From contig NC_019771.1 in the NCBI RefSeq assembly GCF_000317695.1, positions 3,042,001-3,106,000 of the forward strand: a stretch of DNA of 64,000 nt, read 5' to 3'. Under the pieces are notes generated by a model that was given only the letters and a program-made list of their open reading frames with translations, was not told where the DNA came from and searched no databases. The stretch comes from Anabaena cylindrica PCC 7122. GTDB taxonomy: Bacteria > Cyanobacteriota > Cyanobacteriia > Cyanobacteriales > Nostocaceae. Made by a program: the position numbers and the translations under genes. This document shows, piece by piece, positions 21,497 to 32,224 of the stretch (positions within the stretch are counted from its first letter, which is position 1; the number at the start of each line of letters is the position of its first letter).

Positions 21497-24400
21497 ATGC
21501 CGCGTCGTGAAGACCTCCGCAAAATTCTACTGTTAGGTTCTGGTCCGATTGTGATTGGCCAAGCCTGTGAGTTTGACTACTCTGGAACTCAAGCCTGTAA
21601 AGCCTTGCGTGAAGAAGGCTATGAGGTGGTGTTGGTCAATTCTAACCCAGCTACGATTATGACTGACCCGGAAACAGCAGACCGCACCTATATTGAACCG
21701 CTGACACCGGAAATAGTAGAAAAAGTTATTGCAAAAGAACGTCCAGATGCTCTATTACCAACAATGGGAGGACAAACCGCCCTTAACTTGGCTGTGGCTT
21801 TGGCGAAAAATGGTGTTTTGGAAAAATACAACGTCGAGTTAATTGGTGCGAAGTTACCAGCGATTGAAAAGGCCGAAGACAGAAAACTGTTTAATGAAGC
21901 AATGGCTAAAATTGGGGTGGCGGTGTGTCCCAGTGGTACAGCCTCGACTTTGGAAGAGTCAAAAGCGATCGCACGCCAAATTGGTACATATCCCCTAATT
22001 ATCCGTCCAGCCTTTACAATGGGAGGTACAGGCGGAGGTATTGCCTACAACAAAGAAGAATTTGAAGAAATGGCACAAGTAGGAATTGATGCCAGTCCCG
22101 TGTCGCAAATTCTCATAGACCAATCTTTACTAGGTTGGAAAGAATATGAACTAGAAGTCATGCGTGACTTAGCAGATAACGTAGTCATTATCTGTTCCAT
22201 CGAAAACCTCGACCCCATGGGTATTCATACAGGCGATTCTATCACCGTCGCCCCTGCCCAAACCCTCACTGATAAAGAATATCAACGGTTGCGGGATATG
22301 GCAATTAAAATTATCCGCGAAATAGGTGTAGAAACAGGCGGTTCTAATATCCAGTTTGCCGTCAATCCTGAAAATGGGGATGTGGTGGTGATTGAAATGA
22401 ACCCCCGTGTATCCCGCAGTTCTGCCTTATCTTCCAAAGCCACAGGATTCCCCATTGCCAAAATAGCGGCTAAGTTAGCTGTGGGTTACACCTTGAATGA
22501 ACTGCAAAACGACATCACCAAGAAAACCCCCGCTTCCTTTGAACCGACAATTGATTATGTTGTCACCAAAATCCCCCGCTTCGCTTTTGAAAAATTCCCT
22601 GGTTCTGAACCGGTTCTCACTACACAAATGAAGTCTGTCGGGGAAGCAATGGCTATTGGCAGAACATTTAACGAATCTTTCCAAAAAGCATTGCGTTCTT
22701 TAGAAACTGGCCGCGCTGGTTGGGGTTGTGACAAAGCCGAAAAATTACCCAGTGGGGAACAAATTCGCGCTCAATTGCGGACACCAAACCCAGAACGAAT
22801 CTTTTCTGTGCGTCATGCAATGCAATTAGGGATGAGTAATGATGAAATCTATGAACTGACGGCTATTGACCCATGGTTTTTAGATAAATTACAACAACTG
22901 CTAGAAGTGGAGAAATTCCTGAAACGCACACCCTTAAAGCAGTTGACAAAAGAGCAAATGTACGCGGTGAAAAGGGATGGTTATAGCGATCGCCAAATCG
23001 CCTATGCTACTAAAACCAATGAAGATGAAGTTAGGGCTTACCGCAAGAGTTTAGGAGTGATTCCAGTTTACAAAACTGTAGATACTTGCGCGGCTGAGTT
23101 TGAAGCTCTGACTCCTTATTACTATTCTACCTACGAAGAAGAAACGGAAGTTTTACCCACCACCAAACCCAAGGTAATGATTTTGGGCGGGGGGCCAAAC
23201 CGCATTGGACAGGGAATTGAGTTTGATTATTGTTGTTGTCACGCTGCCTATGCTTTACATGGTGCAGGGTATGAAACAATTATGGTCAATTCTAATCCTG
23301 AGACAGTTTCTACAGATTATGATACGAGCGATCGCTTGTATTTTGAGCCGTTAACCAAAGAAGATGTTCTCAACATCATCGACACGGAGAACCCTGTGGG
23401 CATAATTGTCCAGTTTGGCGGACAAACACCGTTAAAATTAGCAGTTCCCTTACAGCAATATTTAGAACAACTAGAGAGTGGTGATATTTACCAATGTCCT
23501 GTTCCTCATCCTGATTTCCCCATTCCCAAAATTTGGGGTACATCGCCCGATTCTATCGACATGGCAGAAAACCGGGAGCGATTTGAAAAGATTCTCAATA
23601 AATTGAATATTGCCCAACCGCCTAATGGCATGGCCAGAAGTTATGAAGATGCTTTAATAGTTGCTAAACGCATTGGTTATCCCGTGGTTGTGCGTCCTAG
23701 CTATGTGTTGGGGGGAAGGGCGATGGAAATCGTCTATTCTGATGCAGAGTTAGAACGCTACATGACTTTTGCCGTGTTGGTAGAACCAGACCACCCGATT
23801 TTAATTGATAAGTTCTTAGAAAATGCCATTGAAGTTGATGTCGATGCGATCGCTGACCATACTGGTAGAGTCGTAATTGGCGGCATTATGGAACACATCG
23901 AACAAGCGGGTATTCACTCAGGAGATTCGGCTTGTTCTTTACCTTCCATTTCCCTATCTCCAGCCGTTTTAAATCAAATTCGCACTTGGACAGTCCAACT
24001 AGCGCAAGCTTTATCTGTTGTCGGTTTGATGAATATTCAATTTGCCGTAGTCGGGGCAAATAGTTATTCTCCCCAAGTTTACATTTTGGAAGCTAACCCC
24101 AGAGCATCTCGTACAGTACCTTTTGTTTCTAAAGCTACAGGGATACAACTGGCAAAACTCGCATCTTTAATTATGTCGGGTAAAACTTTGGAGGAATTGA
24201 ACTTTACTCAAGAAGTTATTCCTTCTCATATTGCTGTCAAAGAAGCAGTATTACCTTTTAGTAAGTTCCCCGGTACGGATACCATATTGGGTCCAGAAAT
24301 GCGCTCAACAGGGGAAGTGATGGGAATTGATAGCGATTTTGGCCGTGCTTTTGCTAAAGCTGAGTTAGGTGCTGGGGAAATGCTACCTCTTAAGGGTAGT

Positions 24401-24793
24401 GTATTTGTTTCTATGAGCGATCGCGATAAAGCACTTGCAGTAGATGTAGTCAAAGAATTTATTGCCTTAGGCTTTAACGTCATAGCTACCCAAGGTACAC
24501 GTCAAGTCCTTCAGGAAAAAGGGTTAAAAATTGAGCCAATACTCAAACTTCATGAAGGTCGTCCCCACGTCCTCGATGCCATCAAAAACCAACAAATTCA
24601 ACTAATTATCAACACACCTTCTGGAGAAGAAGCCCATACTGATGCCAGGTTAATCCGTCGCACAGCCTTAGCTTACAAAATACCCATTATTACCACCATT
24701 GCCGGAGCTAAAGCCACAGTGGCCGCTATCCGTTCTCTGCAAAACACCACCTTGGATGTCAAAACCATTCAAGATTACTGCCCGATAAGTTAG
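21497..24793 (+). CDS. carB: Carbamoyl-phosphate synthase large subunit
   Basis: 1098 residues, full length. Two homologous ATP-grasp halves: the first begins [26 protein letters not shown], the second (~residue 565) [25 protein letters not shown]. Grasp loops include [12 protein letters not shown] and [12 protein letters not shown], and metal-site motifs include [22 protein letters not shown] and [18 protein letters not shown]. The C-terminal ~130 residues are the MGS-like allosteric domain. It makes carbamoyl phosphate from bicarbonate, ATP and glutamine-derived ammonia for pyrimidines and arginine, with CarA encoded elsewhere. ATG 21497 has a modest ribosome site (AAGGTAACAAAGCT). Confidence 0.98.
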   Translation: MPRREDLRKILLLGSGPIVIGQACEFDYSGTQACKALREEGYEVVLVNSNPATIMTDPETADRTYIEPLTPEIVEKVIAKERPDALLPTMGGQTALNLAVALAKNGVLEKYNVELIGAKLPAIEKAEDRKLFNEAMAKIGVAVCPSGTASTLEESKAIARQIGTYPLIIRPAFTMGGTGGGIAYNKEEFEEMAQVGIDASPVSQILIDQSLLGWKEYELEVMRDLADNVVIICSIENLDPMGIHTGDSITVAPAQTLTDKEYQRLRDMAIKIIREIGVETGGSNIQFAVNPENGDVVVIEMNPRVSRSSALSSKATGFPIAKIAAKLAVGYTLNELQNDITKKTPASFEPTIDYVVTKIPRFAFEKFPGSEPVLTTQMKSVGEAMAIGRTFNESFQKALRSLETGRAGWGCDKAEKLPSGEQIRAQLRTPNPERIFSVRHAMQLGMSNDEIYELTAIDPWFLDKLQQLLEVEKFLKRTPLKQLTKEQMYAVKRDGYSDRQIAYATKTNEDEVRAYRKSLGVIPVYKTVDTCAAEFEALTPYYYSTYEEETEVLPTTKPKVMILGGGPNRIGQGIEFDYCCCHAAYALHGAGYETIMVNSNPETVSTDYDTSDRLYFEPLTKEDVLNIIDTENPVGIIVQFGGQTPLKLAVPLQQYLEQLESGDIYQCPVPHPDFPIPKIWGTSPDSIDMAENRERFEKILNKLNIAQPPNGMARSYEDALIVAKRIGYPVVVRPSYVLGGRAMEIVYSDAELERYMTFAVLVEPDHPILIDKFLENAIEVDVDAIADHTGRVVIGGIMEHIEQAGIHSGDSACSLPSISLSPAVLNQIRTWTVQLAQALSVVGLMNIQFAVVGANSYSPQVYILEANPRASRTVPFVSKATGIQLAKLASLIMSGKTLEELNFTQEVIPSHIAVKEAVLPFSKFPGTDTILGPEMRSTGEVMGIDSDFGRAFAKAELGAGEMLPLKGSVFVSMSDRDKALAVDVVKEFIALGFNVIATQGTRQVLQEKGLKIEPILKLHEGRPHVLDAIKNQQIQLIINTPSGEEAHTDARLIRRTALAYKIPIITTIAGAKATVAAIRSLQNTTLDVKTIQDYCPIS

Positions 24794-25326
24794 TCGGAAG
24801 CAGGGGCAGGGGGCAGGGTGCAGGGGGAGAATTATCTATAACCTCTTCCCAGTCCCCAGTCCCCAGTCCCCAGTCCCCAGTCCCCAGCCCCCTATTCCAA
24901 AAAGGTTAAGCAATCATTATAGAAGAAACATTATGGTTAACATTGAGATATTTTAACAAATATGAGGAACGTCTTTTTTCCTTAAAAGAATTTGCGTGAA
25001 CAGGTTCAGGTATAGGTTTCTGAGTAAAATTACGGCATTAGATGGCCCCAAGCGACCACGAATTTTCGGGTTTCTCGGTAGTCAAATTATTCTCATAAAT
25101 GTTACAATTATTAATAATCTAAATACAACCGAAAATGTTCGACTTATTACCTTATATCTAACTCTAGGTACTTGTGATTATCAAAAAGTCACTGTAACGT
25201 CTAGCAGTTAAGAAGCATAAATTGACTAAATATGAGTAACCGAGTTTATCGGGCGTGTAAGTTGCAAACCTTAGCATGGTTTCATATCTCACCTGGGTAG
25301 CACCCTTACAAGGCACTTATTAGCTA
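24794..25326. other. Intergenic region with heptamer repeats before the sigma factor gene
   Basis: Begins with GGCAGGG-type repeats (about 24800-24828) and then five CCCAGTC/CCCAGTCC heptamers (about 24846-24889). The rest is AT-rich. A 71-codon frame at 24996-25211 shows no domain, ribosome site or protein-like composition, so I do not call it. The promoter of the group 2 sigma gene must lie here. Confidence 0.5.
24846..24889. repeat. Tandem CCCAGTC heptamers (STRR)
   Basis: Five consecutive copies of the heptamer CCCAGTC after carB, ending in CCCAGCCCCC. Preceded by a purine-rich GGGGCAGG tract, so the two could pair imperfectly as a large hairpin ending carB transcription. Confidence 0.85.
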
Positions 25327-26325
25327 ATGACACTACCAGCAAACCCATCATCACCAAAGAGTAGCGCCATGAAGACCGCTCAGACAGCCACCGACCTCGT
25401 GCGGACTTACCTGCGTGAGATTGGCCGTGTGCCACTCCTCACCCACGAAGAAGAGATTCGTTATGGAAAACAGGTACAAAGATGTACCGCCTTATATGAA
25501 GTGAGGGAAAATCTTGCTACCCAATTAGATCGTCAACCTAATTTAGAAGAATGGGCAGCAGCAGCACAGATAGAACTAGTAGAATTGAACGAAGCGATCG
25601 CAGAAGGTGAAACAGCTAAACGCAAAATGGTAGAAGCCAACCTGCGGTTAGTGGTTTCTGTCGCTAAAAAGTATATTAAGCGTAACGTCGATTTACTCGA
25701 CTTGATCCAAGAAGGCAGCATTGGAATGCAGCGAGGGGTAGAAAAATTTGACCCTACCAAAGGTTATAGATTTTCTACATATGCCTACTGGTGGATACGT
25801 CAAGCCATCACTCGTGCGATCGCCGAAAAAGCTCGCACAATTCGCCTACCTATTCATATTACAGAAAAACTAAACAAAATAAAAAAAGCACAACGCCAAC
25901 TATCCCAAAAGTTAGGACGTGCGCCCACAGCCACAGAATTAGCTCAAGAGTTAGAATTAACACCCAAACAAGTACAAGAGTGCCTAGAAAAAGCTCGTCT
26001 GCCCTTATCTCTCGATTTACGGTTAGGAGATAACTACGACACTGAACTAGGAGAACTCTTGGAAGATACAGGTGCATCACCAGAAGATTTCGTGATGCAA
26101 TCCTCATTATCTTACGACCTTGAGCGGATGATGGCAGAACTCACCCCACAACAAAAAGAAGTAATTAAGCTGCGATTTGGTTTATTAGACGGGCAATCTT
26201 TAACCCTTGCTAAAATCGGTGAAATCCTCAATATCAGTCGGGAAAGAGTCCGACAAATTGAGAGAGAAGCCTTAACAAAACTCCGCAAATCCAAAACCAA
26301 CATCAATGAGTATCTTGCTAGTTAG
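25327..26325 (+). CDS. Group 2 RNA polymerase sigma factor (SigB/SigD-type)
   Basis: 332 residues. Region 1.2 is [22 protein letters not shown]. Region 2 is [63 protein letters not shown], with [12 protein letters not shown] rather than the [12 protein letters not shown] of SigA, which marks group 2 factors. Region 4 ends with [29 protein letters not shown]. No long acidic N-terminal extension, unlike sigA at 56168. It should direct RNA polymerase to non-essential stress or nutrient promoters. Whether it is SigB, SigD or another member is not decided by the sequence alone, so no symbol is given. Confidence 0.93.
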   Translation: MTLPANPSSPKSSAMKTAQTATDLVRTYLREIGRVPLLTHEEEIRYGKQVQRCTALYEVRENLATQLDRQPNLEEWAAAAQIELVELNEAIAEGETAKRKMVEANLRLVVSVAKKYIKRNVDLLDLIQEGSIGMQRGVEKFDPTKGYRFSTYAYWWIRQAITRAIAEKARTIRLPIHITEKLNKIKKAQRQLSQKLGRAPTATELAQELELTPKQVQECLEKARLPLSLDLRLGDNYDTELGELLEDTGASPEDFVMQSSLSYDLERMMAELTPQQKEVIKLRFGLLDGQSLTLAKIGEILNISRERVRQIEREALTKLRKSKTNINEYLAS

Positions 26326-26569
26326 GGGATTGGGTACTGAGAAGAGGAAAGGGAGCAGGGAGCAAGGGGAAAAATAGTTCTCCTTTTCACCCTGCTTTCG
26401 CAAAACTACCCTGATTTTGGTACGGTTAAAACGACTCCCTGGAAAAAGATAACCTGTTACATTAGTTGATATGAATATACAAGTGTCAGCTACATCCAAT
26501 ACATAATAGGTTATTGATTATTTCAGTCACAATTACCTCAGTCAGTAGTTGTAGTAAAGGAGATAAAAA

Positions 26570-26911
26570 GTGAGCAACCAATCCAATCGAGTCTCAGAAT
26601 TTTTTGATAGTGAATCTGAAACTAGCAATTTACTATGGCAATACGTTAAATCCTTAAGTCCAGAAACAGTCACCCAGCTATCTAAACCTAGCTCTGCTGA
26701 AGTATTTCAAGTCATGGAACGTAATATCTTTGGACTTTTGGGAAATCTGCCTCCAGAACATTTTGGCGTTACCATTACTACCAGCCGAGAAAGTTTAGGC
26801 AGGCTACTGGCCTCCGCTATGATTAGTGGTTATTTCTTACGTAACGCCGAACAGAGAATGGACTTTGACATGGTTTTGCAAGGAAACGAAGCTAATCACG
26901 ATATTGAATAG
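26570..26911 (+). CDS. DUF760 family protein
   Basis: 113 residues starting at GTG 26570, supported by an excellent ribosome site AAAGGAG nine bases upstream. The sequence (LLWQYVKSLSPETVTQLSKPSSAEVFQVMERNIFGLLGNLPPEHFGVTITTSRESLGRLLASAMISGYFLRNAEQRM) matches my memory of DUF760, found in cyanobacteria and plastids, of unclear function. Mostly helical and soluble. Followed by its own terminator. Confidence 0.82.
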   Translation: MSNQSNRVSEFFDSESETSNLLWQYVKSLSPETVTQLSKPSSAEVFQVMERNIFGLLGNLPPEHFGVTITTSRESLGRLLASAMISGYFLRNAEQRMDFDMVLQGNEANHDIE

Positions 26912-27048
26912 TAGTACGAAATTTTTGTCACAATCATAGCATGGCTGGACAAAACACCCCTCTGCAAAATCCAGTATTATTTGCCAGCCTAATGGTTAAC
27001 AGATTTTGGGTAAAAACTTGATAATTAGAAGATTTGAAAATAAACCTT

Positions 27049-27083
27049 AACTCGGCAGGCATCAAATTAGCCTGTCGAGTTTT
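27049..27083 (+). terminator. Intrinsic terminator after the DUF760 gene
   Basis: AACTCGGCAGGC (27049-27060) pairs with GCCTGTCGAGTT (27070-27081) with a single G-U, followed by TTTT. A 9-base loop. Confidence 0.85.
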
Positions 27084-27123
27084 ATTATGAATTAATACTG
27101 AATTTATCCATCTACCCTAAACT

Positions 27124-27537
27124 ATGAGTGTAACTAGTCCCGTACCCCATAAAATTATTGGTGTTGCCGTTATTTGGAATCACCAAAAACAAATTTTAAT
27201 TGACCGTCGTCTTCCCCAAGGGACAATGGGTGGTTTATGGGAATTTCCTGGGGGCAAAATTGAGCATGATGAAACTATCCAAGAATGTATTAAAAGAGAA
27301 ATTCATGAAGAACTAGGAATAGAAATTGTAGTAGGAGAACATCTGATTACCATTAACCATACTTACACACACTTGCAGGTTACGTTGACGGTGCATCATT
27401 GTCATCATGTACAAGGTATTCCCCAAGCAATAGAATGTGCTGAAATCCGTTGGGTGGATTTGAATGAGTTAGATCAATTTACTTTTCCTGAAGCCAATAT
27501 AGAAATTATTACAGCTTTGCAAAATAGTAAAAAATAA
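27124..27537 (+). CDS. mutT: 8-oxo-dGTP diphosphatase (Nudix, MutT-like)
   Basis: 137 residues. Complete Nudix box GGKIEHDETIQECIKREIHEELGI (G-x5-E-x7-REUxEExGU) preceded by GGLWEFPGG, the MutT hallmark. It hydrolyses oxidised nucleotides such as 8-oxo-dGTP to keep them out of DNA. Stand-alone MutT without the C-terminal thiamine-type fusion. Starts at ATG 27124. Confidence 0.9.
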   Translation: MSVTSPVPHKIIGVAVIWNHQKQILIDRRLPQGTMGGLWEFPGGKIEHDETIQECIKREIHEELGIEIVVGEHLITINHTYTHLQVTLTVHHCHHVQGIPQAIECAEIRWVDLNELDQFTFPEANIEIITALQNSKK

Positions 27538-27794
27538 TCATCGCCAAAGTTATAATTTGAGAATATTTCAGAACTTACGTAAAACCAACGTCATTATGTC
27601 ATTCTGTAGCAAAATTCCTGAAGATAAACAGCTTCAGCAAAGTGAAGAATCTCCAATATACTTCACTACACTACGTTTCTTTCAAGATGACAACAAAAAG
27701 TTTGCGTAAGTCATGTATTTACTAATCTAGGGCTTAAAATAAATATATTCCCAACAGGTAAAAATTGATTCACCTGAATATAGGAAAACTCACC

Positions 27795-28526
27795 ATGATC
27801 ACCACTACCCAAGACTATAAAATCACTTGGGAAAAACTACCCAAAGATTATATTCTTCCAGATGAACCAGTGGACAATATCAATCAACCAAGCCTGGCCG
27901 CAGCACTTACAGAAATTCTAGAGTTAGCGGGAAAATTGCCAAGCAATGCCTTATCATCAACAAATTACGGTATCTGTGCTACTTTGAATGGCAAAATTGT
28001 GATTAAAGCACCTGATTGGGCTTATATTCCTAAAATCAAAGTAGATAGGGAAGAAGTTATTCGTAGTTACACTCCTCAACTACAGGGTGATATTCCTTGT
28101 ATAGTCATGGAATTTATTTCTGACACAGAAGGAACAGAGTACTCTACTAAACCAACTTATCCTCCTGGTAAATGGTTTTTTTATGAACGTATTCTGAAAG
28201 TGCCAAATTACATTATTTTTGAACCTGATACTGGTAATTTAGAAGTCTATCGCTTGAATACAAATACAGGTTTGTATGCTTTGCAAGATCCTCACGAAAA
28301 CCAATTTTATTGGATAGAGGAAATGAATCTTTATCTCAGTGTGTGGGAAGGTTTCAGAGAAAACCGCGCAGGAAAGTGGTTAAGGTGGTGGGATGAACAG
28401 AAAAACCTGTTATTGTGGGGTTTAGAATTAGTAGAACAAGAAAGACAACAAACCGAAAAAGAAAGACAAAGAGCCGAAAAATTAGCTGCACAATTACGAC
28501 TATTAGGTATAAATCCTGAAGACTAA
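27795..28526 (+). CDS. Uma2-family (DUF820) putative endonuclease with C-terminal coiled coil
   Basis: 243 residues from ATG 27795; the longer TTG frame from 27765 is less likely. It has the cyanobacterial Uma2 layout: KLPSNALSSTNYGICATLNGKIVIKAPDWAYIP, IVMEFISDTEGTEYSTKPTYPPGKWFFYERILKVPNYIIFEPDTGNLEVYRL, and a C-terminal charged coiled coil (ELVEQERQQTEKERQRAEKLAAQLRLLGI). The Uma2 fold is a PD-(D/E)XK nuclease, expanded in cyanobacteria, with no settled role. The catalytic triad is Asp (PDWAYIP), Glu (MEFISD) and a degenerate third position. Confidence 0.85.
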   Translation: MITTTQDYKITWEKLPKDYILPDEPVDNINQPSLAAALTEILELAGKLPSNALSSTNYGICATLNGKIVIKAPDWAYIPKIKVDREEVIRSYTPQLQGDIPCIVMEFISDTEGTEYSTKPTYPPGKWFFYERILKVPNYIIFEPDTGNLEVYRLNTNTGLYALQDPHENQFYWIEEMNLYLSVWEGFRENRAGKWLRWWDEQKNLLLWGLELVEQERQQTEKERQRAEKLAAQLRLLGINPED

Positions 28527-29393
28527 AAGTAGGGTGGGTTAGAAACAGCATAATCCACCAATTAAACCATTTCTATTTTGAAACCAATAGTTTTTTCTTA
28601 ATCGGGTTTTGTTCCTAAATCCTATACTCTTCCCTGTTAAGAGTTCTCTTTTGAAAAAACTCCATTTCTCAACTTGGACGAGGTTTAATGAAGGAATTTA
28701 TTTGCTCAATTCAAATTTAGGAATTTTACCAAATTCACTCGTTTTCAAAATTAAACCTAAAAATTAAAACTGTTGTTATTAGCCCAAATATAATAGAAGG
28801 CTTAGGAGTCAATACTGCTCGGTTAAGAATTTTTGTAGGTTGGGTTGAACAAAGTGAAACCCAACAAATGCCTGTAAATGTTTGGTTATACCTCCGGCAC
28901 ACTACGTGAACGTTCCATTGCTTCGCAACGCTAATGCGAACAACTCAACCTACATATTTCCGTTTTTTAACCTTAACTGACAAGTATTGGCTTAGGAGTA
29001 ACCGTTCAGGGGGGGTAGAATATTAACCAAAATCTCTACAGTTCTTATTGTGCAAGGTTTTGGGGTGATTTATACCATAACCTAATTGCATCGAAAATAT
29101 CTAAAAAATAAGTTTCAATCTTAGTATAGGACTTTTGCTCATTCAAAATAACCCGTAAAAAATCAAATCTAGGCTGGTTTTCGTATTGATTACGTTTGAT
29201 ATCATGTGGGGTATTTTGTTGATCATCTCCTAAATGGTTAGATATTTTATGTTAAAATTGGATTATTTTATAAAGCTGTTCCAAACAAGAATAGATTATT
29301 TTTAAAAGTAACAATCTATTAACAGTATTTTTTTATTCCCTATAATTTTCTACAATAATTAAAAAGACTTTTCTAAAAGGCGTAAGTAAAAAA
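28527..29393. other. Long intergenic region with MITE-like element
   Basis: About 870 bases without a supportable gene. Contains the inverted-repeat element at 28834-28954 and two copies of CTTAGGAGT (28801 and 28990), the second followed by AACCGTTCAGGGGGG, which looks like another dispersed fragment. The rest is AT-rich. The CBS gene promoter lies in the last part; its ribosome site is weak (AAAGGCGTAAG). Confidence 0.5.
28834..28954. repeat. 121-bp inverted-repeat (MITE-like) element
   Basis: Ends TGTAGGTTGGGTTG and CAACTCAACCTACA are complementary in 13 of 14 positions. Inside, GTTGGGTT and AACCCAAC form a second hairpin next to the left end. The right half has GC-rich short palindromes (CCTCCGGCAC, CTTCGCAACGCTAATGCGAA). 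No coding capacity. Such GTAGGTTGGGTT elements are frequent in Nostocales. Confidence 0.7.
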
Positions 29394-29852
29394 ATGTCTA
29401 AAACCGTTGCTGACGTGATGACTATTAACCCTATTGTGGTTAGTCTTGAAACTCCTTTAAAAGAAGCTATCCAAATTTTGGCAGAAAAGCGAATTAGCGG
29501 TTTACCTGTAATTAACAATGCGGGTAAATTGGTGGGAATTATTTCAGAAACAGATTTGATGTGGCAAGAAACTGGTGTCACTCCTCCTGCATACATTATG
29601 TTTTTGGATAGTGTAATTTATTTACAAAATCCTGCTACTTATGACCGGGATTTACATAAGGCTTTGGGGCAAACAGTAGGTGAAGTCATGAGTAAAAATC
29701 CTTTAACTATTACTCCTGATAAATCTCTCAAAGAAGCTGCAAAAATTATCCAAGAACATAAAGTTCATCGTCTACCTGTGCTTGACAATGCAGGTCAAGT
29801 TATTGGTATTCTCACTCGTGGGGATATTATTCGCACTATGGCTACAGAGTAG
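29394..29852 (+). CDS. Two-CBS-domain protein
   Basis: 152 residues consisting almost only of a CBS pair. CBS1: VADVMTINPIVVSLETPLKEAIQILAEKRISGLPVINNAGKLVGIISETDL. CBS2: VGEVMSKNPLTITPDKSLKEAAKIIQEHKVHRLPVLDNAGQVIGILTRGDIIRTMA. A ~30-residue connector lies between. Such stand-alone CBS pairs bind adenosine nucleotides and act as energy sensors or modulators; the target here is unknown. Followed 73 bases later by the nblB-like gene on the same strand. Confidence 0.93.
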   Translation: MSKTVADVMTINPIVVSLETPLKEAIQILAEKRISGLPVINNAGKLVGIISETDLMWQETGVTPPAYIMFLDSVIYLQNPATYDRDLHKALGQTVGEVMSKNPLTITPDKSLKEAAKIIQEHKVHRLPVLDNAGQVIGILTRGDIIRTMATE

Positions 29853-29925
29853 GAACTGGGAAGGATGGGGGAAAGATGGGGAAATTAATAAACCAATTAC
29901 CAATTTGACAATTTAGGATAATTCA

Positions 29926-30588
29926 ATGAGTGTTTCTGCTGAGTCTGTGAAAGAATTACTGAATTCTGAGAATTTAGGCGATCGCTTACGTGCTGTAAAT
30001 CAAATCCGAGAACTAGAACCGAAAGTTGGTTTGGAATTACTACAAATTGCGATTGGTGATGGTAATTCCCGTGTCCGTTACTCTGCTGTGAGTCAGATGG
30101 ATACACTGGGAGAGCAGGATTTAGAGTTATCTTTGCGTCTCTTGCGGGATTTACTTAATGATCCTGAAGCTGATGTGCAAGCAGCCGCCGCAGATTGTTT
30201 AGGTGCGTTGAAACTACACGCGGCCTTTGAAGATTTGCAACAGCTTTATCATACCACCCCGGAATGGCTGGTGCAGTTTAGCATCATCGCTACATTGGGA
30301 GAGTTGGGTGATCCAAGAGGTTTGGAACTGCTCAAACAAGCACTTTCTTCAAATAATGGCTTGATTCAAACTGCTGCGATTAGTTCCCTGGGTGAGTTGG
30401 GAGATGTAGAAGCAGTTCCTCTTTTGGTTCCCTATACAACTAATCCAGATTGGCAAGTGCGTTATAGAGTGGTGCAAGCTTTAGGTAATTTAGGTGGTGC
30501 GGAAGCCAAATCAATTTTAGCAACTCTGGTGAATGATGAAGTGGAAGCGATCGCTAATGAAGCGAAAAAAGCTTTGCAGTTAGCTTAA
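29926..30588 (+). CDS. nblB: HEAT-repeat protein, NblB-like phycobilisome degradation factor
   Basis: 220 residues made of about six HEAT-like helical repeats (LGDRLRAVNQIRELEPKVGLELLQIAIGDGNSRVRYSAVSQM..., then WLVQFSIIATLGELGDPRGLELLKQAL, WQVRYRVVQALGNLGGAEAKSILATLV). It resembles phycocyanobilin lyase alpha-type repeats. Length and repeat pattern agree with NblB, required for phycobilisome degradation under nutrient stress. The symbol rests on recollection of the family, and a generic HEAT or CpcE-like lyase is the alternative. An intrinsic terminator follows. Confidence 0.75.
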   Translation: MSVSAESVKELLNSENLGDRLRAVNQIRELEPKVGLELLQIAIGDGNSRVRYSAVSQMDTLGEQDLELSLRLLRDLLNDPEADVQAAAADCLGALKLHAAFEDLQQLYHTTPEWLVQFSIIATLGELGDPRGLELLKQALSSNNGLIQTAAISSLGELGDVEAVPLLVPYTTNPDWQVRYRVVQALGNLGGAEAKSILATLVNDEVEAIANEAKKALQLA

Positions 30589-30741
30589 TTGATATCACAG
30601 ATCATCTGTTCGACTTGTCTTTATGGTACTTACTTCCGTTCGGTGTTTACTGAAAATGCCCAGCAAAAACAATACTAACTAGTACAAATTGCTTGTTCAT
30701 ATTAGTTTTCAGGAAAGTAGCTAAATGACAGTGTATACTAT

Positions 30742-30771
30742 AGGGATACGGCCTAGCTGTATCTCTTTTTT
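30742..30771 (+). terminator. Intrinsic terminator after nblB-like gene
   Basis: AGGGATAC (30742-30749) pairs with GTATCTCT (30759-30766) with one mismatch, running into a T6 tract. Confidence 0.65.
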
Positions 30772-31038
30772 ATCTTACCCTCAAACAATAACTACTAAAT
30801 TCACCCACTTTTGTTTATCTGAGTAGAGCTACATATTTTATCTTTAATTCCTTACAGGACAAGGATTTGAGAGGTTTAAAAATGTGCGTTTTTTTTGGTA
30901 TCAGCATACTTAGCGTATAAATTTAGTATAAAGAGAAGCATCCTTTTCTTAAAGATTGTGTAAACTACAGATGAGTTATATTTACTTAAGTAGGTATCTC
31001 AGTGATACTGTAATAGTAATCAAACGAGGCAAATAACA
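30772..31038. promoter_or_regulatory. Leader region of the PEP-CTERM gene
   Basis: AT-rich spacer. The ribosome site ACGAGGCAAATAACA before ATG 31039 (GAGG, 9-base spacing) fixes the start of the following gene over the internal Met codons. No clear -35/-10 pair chosen. Confidence 0.35.
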
Positions 31039-31791
31039 ATGGCCTCAAATATCACACTTCAACCAGCAATTAAACAAATGAAATCATTCAAATCCTTAGT
31101 AACAACAGTTGCAGTATCAACCCTGGGCTTAAGCTTATTGGGTGGTTTATCAGAAGCTCAAGCTGCTTCATTGGTTCCACAGTCCGAAGAAGAAGTTACT
31201 TTTGGTGTTCCAAATTCCTTTGGTTACACAATAACAAGCATCGACTATGACGGGGCAGGTGGCAACCTAGCAAGCCGTTTGTTTATAGATAATAGATTAA
31301 CCGTCGATACATATCCCGGTCCTATTAATTTTAAGAAGACCGATGGAGGAACTAACCCCGATGGTTTCTGGTTCCGTCCCGTAGCTGTCGCAGGTGACGG
31401 TACTCCCCTTGAAAAAGGTCAATTGGAAGTTGGTAAATTTAACTTTAACTTCGGTGCGATCGGTAAAACAATAAAGCTCAATATCTTTGACGTAGAAGAC
31501 ATAGGCACTTTAATTGACAATATAGTTGGTGGTGTTAACCCAGCCAGCATAGCAATTGTTCCAGGTGCTAATAGCAACATCCAGTCAGTAATATTAAAAA
31601 ACGTCAAATCATTCGACATTAAATTGGGTTTAATCGGTGGTACAAAATTCCCTACCACTGGCGATGGCGCTCGTCTGGAAATAGAAACTGTACCTGTACC
31701 TGAACCTACAACAATTCTAGGCTTAGGTGCTTTAGGTATGGCTGGTGCATTTGGTTTACGCAAAAGCAAGAAAGCTTCATCAGTAGCTTAA
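31039..31791 (+). CDS. PEP-CTERM sorting domain protein
   Basis: 250 residues. Signal peptide over ~14-45 (basic KSFKSL, hydrophobic VTTVAVSTLGLSLLGGL, cleavage near EAQAAS). The secreted beta-rich body has no family I recognise. The C-terminus shows VPEPTT, a hydrophobic helix ILGLGALGMAGAFGL and basic RKSKK, the PEP-CTERM exosortase signal. It should be exported and processed at the cell envelope. A second PEP-CTERM protein lies at 9546-10562. A terminator follows at 31934. Confidence 0.85.
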   Translation: MASNITLQPAIKQMKSFKSLVTTVAVSTLGLSLLGGLSEAQAASLVPQSEEEVTFGVPNSFGYTITSIDYDGAGGNLASRLFIDNRLTVDTYPGPINFKKTDGGTNPDGFWFRPVAVAGDGTPLEKGQLEVGKFNFNFGAIGKTIKLNIFDVEDIGTLIDNIVGGVNPASIAIVPGANSNIQSVILKNVKSFDIKLGLIGGTKFPTTGDGARLEIETVPVPEPTTILGLGALGMAGAFGLRKSKKASSVA

Positions 31792-31933
31792 GATTATTTG
31801 AGCGCCGAAAATAAAATGAGCATAAATGGAATTGAGTAGAATCAGAAGCAGCAACTTGTTGATTAAATATGCTATATCTGAAAATCTACTCAATTTTTGT
31901 TATTTGTCGTTAGACAATTTTATATTTTAGATT

Positions 31934-31962
31934 AACCCCCTGGATAAATCTGGGGGTTTTTA
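31934..31962 (+). terminator. Intrinsic terminator of the PEP-CTERM gene
   Basis: AACCCCC (31934-31940), loop, GGGGGTT (31952-31958) followed by TTT. Located 140 bases after the stop codon. Confidence 0.75.
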
Positions 31963-32020
31963 GCATCAAATAATAATTGCTCAATTTTGAATTAGTAATT
32001 AAAATCTCTTCTTTATGTTT

Positions 32021-32224
32021 CTAATCTACGACTTTAATCAATCCTTTTTTTAAAGCATCAAATACTTTATTAATTTCCTGCATATTTTGCTCACTTAAAC
32101 CTTCTGCCGAGAGAAGGCTGGACATCATTATGTGTTGATCTTGACGTGTAATTCTGCGATTACTAAATATGCGTTGCAAAATTTCTTCTAAATTATTTGG
32201 ATGAGAATTTACAGTGACTTGCAT
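32021..32224 (-). CDS. Small conserved-type cyanobacterial hypothetical protein
   Basis: 67 residues (MQVTVNSHPNNLEEILQRIFSNRRITRQDQHIMMSSLLSAEGLSEQNMQEINKVFDALKKGLIKVVD). Amphipathic helical, soluble, ending in a GLIKVVD strand. It has the look of the very common small cyanobacterial proteins of unknown function. Codon use is protein-like and the start is tight. No domain can be assigned. Confidence 0.7.
   Translation of the reverse strand: MQVTVNSHPNNLEEILQRIFSNRRITRQDQHIMMSSLLSAEGLSEQNMQEINKVFDALKKGLIKVVD

Noticed and set aside
24996..25211. 71-codon frame between carB and the sigma factor gene
   Set aside because: No ribosome site, no domain, composition like surrounding intergenic DNA.
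28987..29020. Possible IS end (CTTAGGAGTAACCGTTCAGG)
   Set aside because: No transposase remnant and no paired end nearby; only noted as a dispersed fragment.
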